A stretch of DNA of 15,334 nt from Stephanodiscus triporus. Lineage: Eukaryota; Bacillariophyta; Thalassiosirophyceae; Thalassiosirales; Thalassiosiraceae. The notes under the pieces are model-generated. The model was not told where the DNA came from and ran no database searches. It saw only the letters and a list, made by a program, of their open reading frames with translations. Each line of letters begins with the position of its first letter. The stretch's first letter is position 1. The position numbers were made by a program, and so were the translations under genes. Positions 7,892 through 15,334 of the stretch are shown here, piece after piece. The stretch covers positions 1 to 15,334 of the forward strand of contig JALLAZ010000445.1 of NCBI GenBank assembly GCA_036939755.1. The letters run 5' to 3'.

Positions 7892-8009
7892 ACTGAGCAG
7901 CAGCATAAGACCCTCACTCTGACCACTGAGTTACAAGTGCGGCAGCAGAGCTGTTTGCACCAGACGGGGGTCGAACCCGCGACCAAGGGCTGTCTCCTGC
8001 TTTCTCAGT
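7892..8009 (-). ncRNA. Predicted permuted pre-tRNA with bulge-helix-bulge-like splice structure
   Basis: The leader (8009-7992) and trailer (7903-7892) outside the two tRNA halves are complementary: 8009-8004 pairs with 7897-7892 (6 bp) and 8001-7997 pairs with 7903-7899 (5 bp). Between this outer helix and the anticodon stem, C32-T33-T34 can pair with 7994-7996. That leaves two 3-nt bulges (7906-7904 and 7993-7991) at the splice sites, and C32 paired with the base three before the 3' site, the anticodon-intron pair that eukaryotic tRNA endonuclease prefers. The expected processing in known permuted tRNAs is splicing into a circle, then RNase P and RNase Z cutting out the linker. Pairings are seen in the sequence; processing is inferred. 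Confidence 0.75.
7904..7991 (-). tRNA. Circularly permuted tRNA gene, probable tRNA-Ile(UAU)
   Basis: Read on the minus strand, the tRNA 3' half comes first: 7991 (A38) to 7956 (A73), with anticodon-stem GCCCT, variable loop TGGTC, T arm GCGGG-TTCGACC-CCCGT, acceptor CTGGTGC and A73. A 15-nt linker (7955-7941) follows, then the 5' half, 7940 (G1) to 7904 (G37): acceptor GCACTTG, T8-A9, D arm ACTC-AGTGGTCA-GAGT, G26, anticodon-stem AGGGT and loop start CTTATG. Rejoined in order 5' half + 3' half they give a 73-nt cloverleaf: acceptor 6 of 7 pairs (U5-G68 wobble, U6-U67 mismatch), D stem 4/4, anticodon stem 5/5 with one wobble, T stem 5/5 with one wobble. U8, A14, G15-C48, G18G19, U33, T54, C56, A58 and G53-C61 are all in place. 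The B box is perfect and precedes the A box. With splicing at 37/38 the anticodon is UAU (Ile); G37 instead of A37 is unusual. A conventional reading is impossible because the T arm lies upstream of the D arm. Confidence 0.85.
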
Positions 8010-8030
8010 CTGTCCTACTAGGGCGAAATA

Positions 8031-8040
8031 ATATCTATAA
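8031..8040 (-). promoter_or_regulatory. TATA-like element upstream of the permuted tRNA
   Basis: The minus strand reads TTATAGATAT here, about 22 nt before the outer helix of the predicted pre-tRNA begins at 8009. It could help position pol III on a gene whose A and B boxes are in swapped order. The surrounding DNA is AT-rich, so chance is possible. Confidence 0.35.
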
Positions 8041-8070
8041 AAACTATATTAATTCAGTGTACATAAGTAG

Positions 8071-8241
8071 GAAATAGTAGAGTACGAACTCAACTCTCGT
8101 CCCCAGGGTCTCATCATTTTCCTGATCGGCACTGACTTCCTGGTGGAGAGCCACTTGGATGCGTTCGTTGCGTCAATCATCGCCGGCAGTGTTTTAGAAC
8201 ACAACCCGAAGGAAGGGTATCATTTATCATTTCGCTTATAA
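8071..8241 (+). other. Unassigned open frame abutting the TrpEG start codon
   Basis: A frame open for 56 codons after a TAG at 8068, without an ATG, ends in a TAA whose last A is the first base of the TrpEG ATG. From 8107 it reads as plausible protein (GLIIFLIGTDFLVESHLDAF, then VASIIAGSVLEHN) with a hydrophobic stretch, and a CCCCAG sits at 8101-8106 as a possible splice acceptor. It may be the TrpEG 5' leader, a remnant exon, or chance. I recognise no family. Confidence 0.3.
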
Positions 8242-11200
8242 TGCACGTCATGGCCAGGTACAGAGGCGCAGCGACGTGCGCCGCCATGGGACTCGCGGCG
8301 ATCTCCTCCCGCACATCATACGTCCCCAACAACGACCAAGCCGGCGTCGGCACGCCGTCGTACTCTTCGTCGTCGTTCGCGGCGGCAGTATCGGCCTTCG
8401 CCGCGCATCGCGCCGTGTCGATCTCGTCGTCGCGTCGTCGTCCTCCGTCGTCCTCCTCCCCCCTCGCCATGGGCTCGGCCGAGAAGACGAACGAGGGAGG
8501 CGGCGGCGGCATCAACTACAACGCCGTGTACGTCGCCAAGTCCGGCGGGGTCGGGGTGAAGTCCGCGTCGGAGATGATGGGGGTCAGGGGCGCATCGGCC
8601 CGGGGTTTGGGCGCTCCACCCCCCCGTCTCCCGCCGGGGGGGAGGTTCGTCACCGCCGGCGGCGTCGAGATCGACGCGACCGTCCGTCCGCTGCGTTACA
8701 CCCACGGCGACGACGACGGATGCGGCGATCCCATGGACGACGGCTGCGACGCCTACGTCCCGTCGTTCTTCTCCTCCGAGGAGGGAGTAGGAGGAGGAGG
8801 AGAAGGACTGCCGTGGGGGAGCGACGGCGCCATCGAGAGGCTGGTGGACCTGCTCGATCACAGGAAGGGGGCGGTGTTGACCTCCAGCTACGAGTTCCCC
8901 GGCAGGTGAGAGGAAGGAGACTCTCGAGGGGCGACGTTGCCGAGTTCGAGATTCAACGACTGCTAACCTCCATCCTTCTTCCCTTTTCTCTCCCTCTCAC
9001 TCTCTCATACGTCCAACGTACCCAGATACGCTCGCTGGTCGCTTGGCTTCGTCGACCCCCCCCTCGAGGTTTCCGGCACCGGCAATCAATGCAAAATATC
9101 GGCGTTGAACGCGAGGGGTCGGGTACTGTTGGAGCCGGTCATGGATGCGATGAACGAGCTCCTCGCGAGTGGGACGTTGTCGCGCGTTGTCCAGGAGGGG
9201 GACGTCATCGACCTACGCGTCCAGCCCCCCGGAGAGGTGGGGTCATTCAACGAGGAGGAACGTTCGAGACAGGTGGGTCGGTCGCCTGTTTCTGTGCGTG
9301 CTGCCATGTTGCGATCCGCATGACTAAATCAATTGCCAACTCCACGTGTCCCTTCCTCTCGCTACTTCGTTTCTGTCGTGTTTTCAGCCGTCGCTCTTTT
9401 CCGTAGTCCGTGCACTGGTGGACCTGTTCCAATACGACAGCGACGAGAGCGGAGACATCCAGCTCGGACTTTTCGGCGCATTCGGCTACGATCTCACCTT
9501 CCAATTCGAACCGATCAATCTCGCCCAAGAACGCGACCCCACGCAGCGTGACCTGCTGCTTTACCTCGCGGACGAACTCGTAGTCGTGGATCAGAGTCGC
9601 GAATCGGCCTGGACAGTGTCGTTGGATTTTTCGTACGGTTCCAAATCCACGAAGGGCCTGCCCCACGCTGGTTCGTCTTCCCCGTTTCTCCCGTTCGACG
9701 AAAATCCTCGCAACGGCGGCGAGTTCTCGCCCCGCGACACCCCCCGGGGCGACTTCACGAAATCGGTCGACAGCGCCAAGCACGAATTCAAGGTGGGGAA
9801 TCTGTTTGAGGTCGTGTTGTCCCAAACCTTCCGCAAGCCGTTGGATACGAATCCATCTAGTCTGTTCCGGCGTTTGCGTTCGAACAACCCTAGCCCCTAC
9901 GGTTTCTTCTTCAACTTGGGAGAGGACGAGTACCTGGTGGGTGCCAGTCCGGAAATGTTCGTCAGGTGCGAGAAGGTCGATAACAACGACTACCGACCCG
10001 GCGCCATCCGTGTGGAAACGTGCCCCATATCTGGGACGGTCGCCCGGGGCATGGACGCATTGGAGGATGCGGCGCGCGTGAAAAGCCTCATCATGAACTT
10101 GAAGGAGGAGAGCGAACTCACCATGTGCACGGACGTCGATCGCAATGACAAATCGCGAATTTGCGAGCCCGGATCCGTAAAGGTCATCGGCAGGAGACAA
10201 ATTGAAATGTACAGTCGGCTGATACACACGGTGGACCACGTTGAGGGGTATTTGCGTCCCGAGTTTGATGCCCTTGATGCATTTCTGTGCCATACTTGGG
10301 CGGTGACGGTCACTGGCGCACCAAAGACGTGGGCGATCCAATTCGTAGAGGACAATGAGCGTTCCCCTAGGTGCTGGTATGGTGGGGCTGTAGGCCTGGT
10401 CGGGTTTGATGGTAGCATGAATACCGGACTTACATTGCGCACCGTTCGAGTGAAGAATGGCGTCGCGGAGGTCAGGGCCGGCGCAACACTTTTGTACGAC
10501 TCAGATCCAGAGGCAGAGGAACTTGAGACTGAATTAAAAGCATCGGCCATGTTGGACGCCATTGACGCATCCATTGAAAGCAAAGAAGAGGTTGGGGATG
10601 ATGCGAAACCGGCAGCTACTGCAGCTGGACCTGGTGAAGGGAAGAGCATCATTCTCGTCGATCACGAGGACTCCTTCGTTCATACACTAGGAAATTACTT
10701 GCGTCAAACCGGCGCAGAGGTGATGACATTGCGCAGTGGACCATCGGCACTTCGAACGATCCAAAAATTAGTCGACGATGGAAAGAAACCAGATATGGTC
10801 GTTTTGTCACCGGGCCCTGGAAATCCGACCGATTTTGAGTTATCTAAAACGCTCTCTCTCTTGGAGAAGAACCAAATTCCTGGGTTTGGAGTATGTCTTG
10901 GCCTTCAGGGCATGGTAGAACACTTTGGTGGGGAACTCGGTGTGCTTGGATATCCCATGCACGGCAAGCCGTCTCCTATTACGCTTACGGAACCAGGTCA
11001 ACACAGCGGCAGGTAAGAAGAAGATACTTTAGCTTTCTTGTTTGACACGCTTTCGTTGGCACTTGGATATCTCAATGAATTATTATCCCTGGCAGTATAT
11101 TTGATGGATTGCCAGAAACATTCGAGGTAGCACGGTATCATTCTCTCCATGGAATACGTGACAAGCTTCCATCCTGCCTGGATATCACAGCATTAACAGA

Positions 11201-11336
11201 AGATGGGATTGTTATGGCAATTCAACACAAGACACTGCCATATGCAGCGGTTCAATTTCATCCAGAGTCAATATTAACCAGTCCTGCGCATGGAATGACC
11301 ATATTGAAGAATGCCCTGAGATTTTTGTCATATTGA
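8241..11336 (+). CDS. Fused anthranilate synthase TrpE-TrpG (alpha + glutamine amidotransferase), four exons, 925 aa
   Basis: Makes anthranilate from chorismate and glutamine, the first committed step to tryptophan. Exons are 8241-8905, 9026-9272, 9388-11012 and 11096-11336; introns of 120, 115 and 83 bp are GT-AG. The joins restore conserved text (SSYEFPGR|YARWSLGFVDPPL, ERSRQ|PSLFSVVRALVDLF, QHSG|SIFDGLPE). The TrpE part has FEVVLSQTF, GASPEMF, CPISGTVARG and HTWAVTVTGAPK (H606), and ends near residue 700. SSYEFPGRY lies where TrpE has its tryptophan feedback site. The amidotransferase spans about 724-925, with Cys807 in GVCLGLQGM and H901/E903 in HPES, so the triad is present. The AWAVTVTGAPK-type wording matches the fused TrpEG clade of rhizobia and some cyanobacteria rather than plant ASA/ASB. 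Residues 1-80 are Ser/Ala-rich with VSAFAAH at about 50-56, loosely like the diatom plastid ASAFAP site, so plastid import is plausible but the signal peptide is weak. GC falls towards the 3' end. Confidence 0.93.
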
Positions 11337-11670
11337 TGTAATGTACTGGTTGCATTGAGATAGCAACATTCTTGGTGAATTCTAAACCTACTTAACTGCA
11401 AAATCCGCCATTCACTATATTTCCGTTACATCCTTTTCCTCCTCGTTCTTCCAACCGTTTATTAAAGATCTCCCCTTATCGCTGAGATATTGATCGCGCA
11501 CCATGCTTTGATAGTAGATCGAGGGGGTGCCAGCGGTCCTTTCACTCGGTGGGGAAAGAGGAGGCGGGTCCTTGGCGGGTCGGGGGGCGGCCCCCGAAAT
11601 GACGCCCAGCCCAGCCGATCGAGGCACCACAGTGTAAAACGAAGACGGCAACGCACCGCCGCGACACCGA
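11337..11670. other. Spacer between TrpEG and the rhomboid gene
   Basis: 334 bp holding the 3' UTR of one gene and the promoter of the next. A minus-strand frame (11415-11705, 96 codons) crosses it and overlaps the rhomboid start by 35 bp; its last 40 residues (TPSIYYQSMVRDQYLSDKGR and on) look protein-like, but no family is recognised and its start is inside the neighbouring gene. No TATA box was seen. Confidence 0.45.
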
Positions 11671-14432
11671 ATGTCATCGTCGTCGTGGCTCGCGCCGCTG
11701 GCCAAACTCGTCGGCCTCCTCGTCGTGCTGCCGTTCGGTCTAACCTACCTGCACCTGCATCACAAATCGTTCCTGAGGAACGAATACTGCTTCGTCGGGC
11801 CCGCGCGCGGCGGCGACTTCGACGACGTCGCCATCGCCATCGTCGCGGGGGAGGGCGGCATCGTCGATGGCAATAACGGCGTCGACAACGGCATTCGCGG
11901 TAATCAAGGGGGGCCGGGAGATGATGGGAGCGGCACTGATGGGTATCCCTACCACGGGGTATACGCGCCGATGACGTCGACGTCATCGTCCGCGAGAAAG
12001 AGAAAGGGACGGCGGAACGACGGCGGCGGCGGCGGCGGCGGCGTGGATGGGAGGGAATTCCGACAGAGGTATTCCCCGAGCGACGGCGAATCGTCGTCGT
12101 CTTGGCCGTGGCCACGGACGTGGATCGGGAGGACGAGGGGCTGGCCATCCGTCACTCGTGCCTCGGCAGTCGTGTCCCTAGGCCCGTCTTCTGGCGGCGG
12201 CGGCGCCCCCACCGATCGAGTCATCGCGTTCGTCGAAACCGACGAGGGAGGGAGGTGGTGTCTGGGATCGTCGTCGTCGTCGTCGTCATCATCGTCGTCG
12301 TCGTCTTCCACTTCCGCCGCCACAATCGCAGAGGAGGAGGAGGTTCGATCGTGGTGCTCCGACTGGACGACCTCCGCCCATCATCCGCCAAGCGGGATAT
12401 GGACGTTGGCCTCCGCCCACGAAACGTCGCGACTGCGTATCACGTGTCCCTCGCCTCCGTCAACAACGACGACGGGCTCTGTCCTATCCGGCGGCGATGG
12501 CGGGCGTCACAAGATCCAGAATGCCAAGCAGAACGAGAACCTCCGTTTCGTGCTCGACAGGCCGGGCACGACGTTGCTCCTGCTACTGAACGTCGGATTG
12601 GCCTTCCACTACTGGAATCGCCGCGTCGATCCTTCGTTGGTGTCCAAGCGGTACGTGCGCATAGTCGTCGAGCACGAGTGGTGGCGGGGACTGTCCGGCG
12701 CCACCGCGCACTTCGAACCGCTGCACCTGGGTTTCAACGCCATGTCGCTACGCGCGCTCGGTGACGAGCTCGAGGGGAGCGAGGGGAGGTGGTACGGCGA
12801 CACCGTCGCGTTTCTGTTTTACAACGTCGCCCTCGTGGTCTCATCGACGATGGTTATGATGGCCCTGGTGTATGGGAGGATACGCCTCATCCAGAGGGAA
12901 TTGGACGGTCTACCCCCCGCCTCGCCGCTCCGAGGGACGTGCGAGGACCGACTCCGACTACTGCGCGACACGAGCTCCGTGGGTTACAGCGCCGTCCTCT
13001 TCGCTTGGATGGTCGTTAGTACCATGGAGAGGGATCGGCCGACTTGTCCGGTCCCCTTCTTCTCGGACCTGTGCTTCGAGACCCATGCCGTCCCGGGACT
13101 GCCGTTTTTGAGGTTCAACGTCGCGCCCGTCATGTCGCTCTTCGTCGCGCAGGTCATTATGCCGCGCGTCAGCTTCACGGGGTGAGTTTTTTGAGGCCGG
13201 GCGTTTATTCCCCCAATCCTACCGTGCGTATGTGCGATTCCCCGTCTCTGATTCCGCTCCCCTCCTCGTGAAACGACACGCTTGGCGCAGGCACCTGGCG
13301 GGGATCATCTGCGGTTTTTGCTTGCACTGGGGCGTATTCCCGCCGTTGGAAGTCTGCAGCCCTAACGTTCTGATCGGCGGGGTTTTCCTCATTGGCCTGA
13401 TTTGGAGTAGGCGGGTCATCCCGGTGAGACCGCTGTTGGCGGCGGCGATGGACGAGGAGGGGTGCGCGGAGCACGAGGACTACCTGAGATCTCTGCTGAC
13501 TGCCGAGAACGGAGACGAGGTGGACGACGATAGCTCGCACCATATCCCCGATCAAAATGGCAACGGGTTTGCCGGCCTTGATCCCATCGCGCTTGGCAAA
13601 CAGAGGAAAAGAGAGCGCGAGTTGAACGAGGCCCGTTGGAAGCGAAAAACCCTTCTCTCGCTGCGAAACTTGATGGGGACGGTCACATTCGCATCGCTCT
13701 TCGTTTTTGATTGGAATTCCAGTCTAGTCTTTTCGCAGAGCGTGCTGCTCGCCTACTTTGTATTCGGGACCCAAAGCTCCTTGATCGTCTGGGCATATAC
13801 GCAATCCGAGGCCGAGAATGACATCATCTTTCCTGAAAAGAAACGATCCGGCGTGATCTGGAGGGGTTTTCTGATGACGGGGATCATATCAACGGTGGTC
13901 GACTCGATGTCGTTTGCATCATGGTTTTCCGTGCCGATCATATCCGCGACGATGCCAGTGGCGGGGCTGCTTACCGCCTCTCTATTCATGACCTTTCGAC
14001 TCGCTGTCAATTTGCTCGCACTGGTGGTGTCCTCCAAGATTCTTCACGACTTGGGAGAGGTGGGCGGTGGCATCTTTGGCCATGTTTTCTCCAACGTGAT
14101 TAACTGGACAAGATCTGTAGCAGATAATGGAGTATTTGCCCGGCAAAGACGGTCCCTGTGGACGGCCTTCGAGGGTAGAGGAATTAGACTGGGTAGACGC
14201 AATTACCCTTGACAGTAACAACGCTACGAGTAGTCCGGACCACGTCGACGCGGACGGACATCCTCTCTCCGAGTACGAGCGTCTCCGGCTGCGAAACATG
14301 CAGCGGAACACGTCCCGCCTTGCCCAGTTAGGATTGCTGGTCCCTCTCGTAAAAACTAATTATGGCCTTTTTTTTAATGGAATCAAACGTAACGGATGCA
14401 AGGGCCTTGCACATTGCCAACCCGACCACTAG
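11671..14432 (+). CDS. Rhomboid-type intramembrane serine protease with extra C-terminal membrane region
   Basis: Rhomboids cut transmembrane substrates inside the membrane with a Ser-His dyad. Exon 1 is 11671-13181 and exon 2 starts at 13291 (109-bp GT-AG intron). Hallmarks: HEWWRGLSGATAHFEPLHLGFN (WR loop; H352 and N356 of the second core helix), GYSAVLFAW with the nucleophile at S440, and HLAGIICG with catalytic H505 restored exactly at the exon join. Residues 7-25 form a membrane anchor; about 30-285 are disordered and Gly/Ser/Asp-rich. After the rhomboid core and a charged loop come about four further membrane segments (LLSLRN to LLALVV). Exon 2 can run to a stop at 14212 (810 aa). I prefer removing a 64-bp GT-AG intron at 14060-14123, which leads into a frame ending at 14432 (862 aa) with SEYERLRLRNMQRN.SRLAQLGLL, a tail type common in algal and plant proteins. 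Rhomboid call is firm; the 3' end is not. Confidence 0.85.
12268..12308 (+). repeat. TCG trinucleotide tract inside the rhomboid gene
   Basis: A TCG run with a short TCATCA interruption, coding for a run of Ser in the disordered region before the protease core. It parallels the TCG tract in the CRY-DASH gene. Confidence 0.9.
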
Positions 14433-15090
14433 ATGAGGTCATAAACTACTCCTGCGGAACAAGAATGCCGGCCTCAGCTTTTCCTTATTTCTGAAAGAGC
14501 TTGATGTGTCATCAAAACATTATGTAACGCCCGGCAGAGAGAGCACATTACTGTCGTTCGGGCTATGCATGGTAGTGTCAATGCATGACAGTAGATTGTG
14601 GTTTGTCTAATAAATGGGCAGCAATTCCCTTGCAGCATCCCCGCTACGATGAGGTGTATTCAAGCTCGATGTACACATCTTCCTGATCCGCGATGTCCTC
14701 CACGTCCCTCATCTTTTTCGCTTGCCTCCCTTCTATATAAAAGCGCATCGAGATGGTTGGATGGGGGATCTTGGCAGTAATTACTTCACACTGACTGAAA
14801 GCATACAGCTACCAATGACAAGTCTATTGGATACGCAACCACCACCTTAACTTCGCTAAACGAGCTCAAACAACCTTTCCATATCTTCCGCTTTCGATGC
14901 AAACAATTCATCCCATCCCGGCCGTTGACGCCGCTAACCAAGTACATCACTGGAACAGAAAGCCCATAGTTTTTGAGAGCGATGACACCTAAAATTAAAC
15001 GTAAACTTAACTTTACTTTTGTATATCTACTTATGAGTGTAAGAAAAATGATCTTCCAACAATCACAGATGGAGGGGGAAAACACATCTG
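14433..15090. other. Spacer between the rhomboid gene and the right-edge gene
   Basis: The two genes converge here, so both 3' UTRs should lie in this interval. It contains a strong TATA-like sequence at 14734-14743 with no evident gene after it. Reading frames on both strands (up to about 106 codons on the minus strand at 14786-15106) show no family motif and are probably incidental. Confidence 0.5.
14734..14743 (+). promoter_or_regulatory. TATA-box-like sequence without an evident downstream gene
   Basis: TATATAAAAG on the plus strand, a near-perfect eukaryotic TATA box. The first ATG after it (14753) opens only a 13-codon frame, and no tRNA or snRNA signature follows. It may drive a short or non-coding transcript, or be chance in AT-rich DNA. 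Confidence 0.3.
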
Positions 15091-15334
15091 CTAATATGCC
15101 AGCCATGCAACGAAAAGTAGGAAAGCAAAACTAGTCTTATAATCAAACACCAAGTCATGCATAAAACCGCCACTGCCGGTAACGGTGGGGCATGAGGTCG
15201 CCAAAATCGCATCATCCAAATCAGGAAAGCAATTCTTGTAGGCGCATTCTTGTTGAGTAGATAACTGGTATCGCATTAGGTTGATGTACTCGAGCTGGGT
15301 CATATTCGAGGGTGCACCGATCGCCTTGGCCGCG
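15091..15334 (-). CDS. 3' end of an unrecognised gene running off the right edge
   Basis: The minus-strand frame is open from the window edge (15333) to a TAG at 15091-15093, giving the last 80 residues, with no stop upstream of the internal Met at 15303. The text looks genuine: AAKAIGAPSNMTQLEYINL, two Cys in QECAYKNCFPDLDD and another in TSCP, then a hydrophobic C-terminal segment (TSFAFLLFVAWLAY) that could be a membrane anchor ending two residues from the stop. GC content is above that of the spacer to its left. I recognise no family. It could also be the last exon of a spliced gene. Confidence 0.5.
   Translation of the reverse strand, partial: AAKAIGAPSNMTQLEYINLMRYQLSTQQECAYKNCFPDLDDAILATSCPTVTGSGGFMHDLVFDYKTSFAFLLFVAWLAY

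Noticed and set aside
7904..7991. Reading the tRNA-like sequence as two unrelated pseudogene fragments
   Set aside because: Acceptor and anticodon stems pair between the two fragments, G15-C48 and the T-D loop bases are present, and the outer flanks pair; independent fragments would not show this.
8276..9406. 376-codon plus-strand frame overlapping TrpEG exons 1-2
   Set aside because: Arg-rich out-of-frame reading through two introns; the TrpE motifs are in the other frame.
9247..10341. 364-codon minus-strand frame opposite TrpEG
   Set aside because: Antisense shadow of a conserved exon; it also crosses the intron at 9273-9387 without any recognisable motif.
14175..14215. A 41-bp GT-AG intron at the end of the rhomboid gene
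   Set aside because: It is much shorter than the other introns and would not lead into the frame containing YERLRLRN; the 64-bp intron at 14060-14123 does.
14786..15106. 106-codon minus-strand frame in the right-hand spacer
   Set aside because: It is in a different frame from the more protein-like 15091-15334 frame, starts inside it, and shows no motif.
1..15334. CRISPR arrays, insertion sequences and long terminal repeats
   Set aside because: No spaced direct repeats, terminal inverted repeats with target duplications, transposase or reverse-transcriptase motifs were seen.

Overview
The window looks like nuclear DNA of a stramenopile alga, most probably a diatom. The signs are GC-rich coding regions separated by AT-rich spacers, short GT-AG introns of about 64-120 bp, serine runs encoded by TCG repeats, a triple HMG-box protein with the 'YxPPPG' linkers I associate with diatom HMG proteins, a bacterial-type fused TrpE-TrpG, and a CRY-DASH photoreceptor. 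This assignment is by inspection only.

Layout, left to right. (1) 15-2150 (+): cryptochrome-DASH with a serine-rich N-terminal extension and an RGG-rich tail; the frame is still open at the left edge. (2) 2151-3466: AT-rich spacer containing one unexplained minus-strand frame (2677-3219). (3) 3467-4195 (-): divergent YqgF/RuvX-type RNase H-fold protein. (4) 4196-5326: divergent promoter region with a 19-G run, an AG microsatellite and two 12-bp palindromes. (5) 5327-6697 (+): four-exon gene for a protein with three HMG boxes. (6) 6698-8240: mostly AT-rich spacer, but at 7904-7991 on the minus strand there is what looks like a circularly permuted tRNA gene, and at 8071-8241 an unassigned open frame ending exactly at the next start codon. 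(7) 8241-11336 (+): four-exon fused anthranilate synthase (TrpE + TrpG glutamine amidotransferase). (8) 11671-14432 (+): rhomboid-type intramembrane serine protease with extra C-terminal membrane segments and, after a probable third exon, a YERLRLRN-type tail. (9) 15091-15334 (-): 3' end of a gene that leaves the window.

The protein genes are unrelated housekeeping or regulatory functions: light sensing/DNA repair, rRNA-processing-type nuclease fold, chromatin architecture, tryptophan synthesis and membrane proteolysis. No operon-like logic joins them. The spacing is that of a compact algal genome.

The most notable element is the permuted tRNA. On the minus strand the 3' half (position 38 to discriminator A73) comes first, then a 15-nt linker, then the 5' half (positions 1 to 37). 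Rejoined in tRNA order, the halves form a 73-nt cloverleaf with nearly all invariant tertiary nucleotides. The sequences outside the halves pair with each other over 11 bp to make a bulge-helix-bulge-like splice structure, and a T5 pol III terminator follows. The anticodon read from position-37/38 splicing is UAU (isoleucine).
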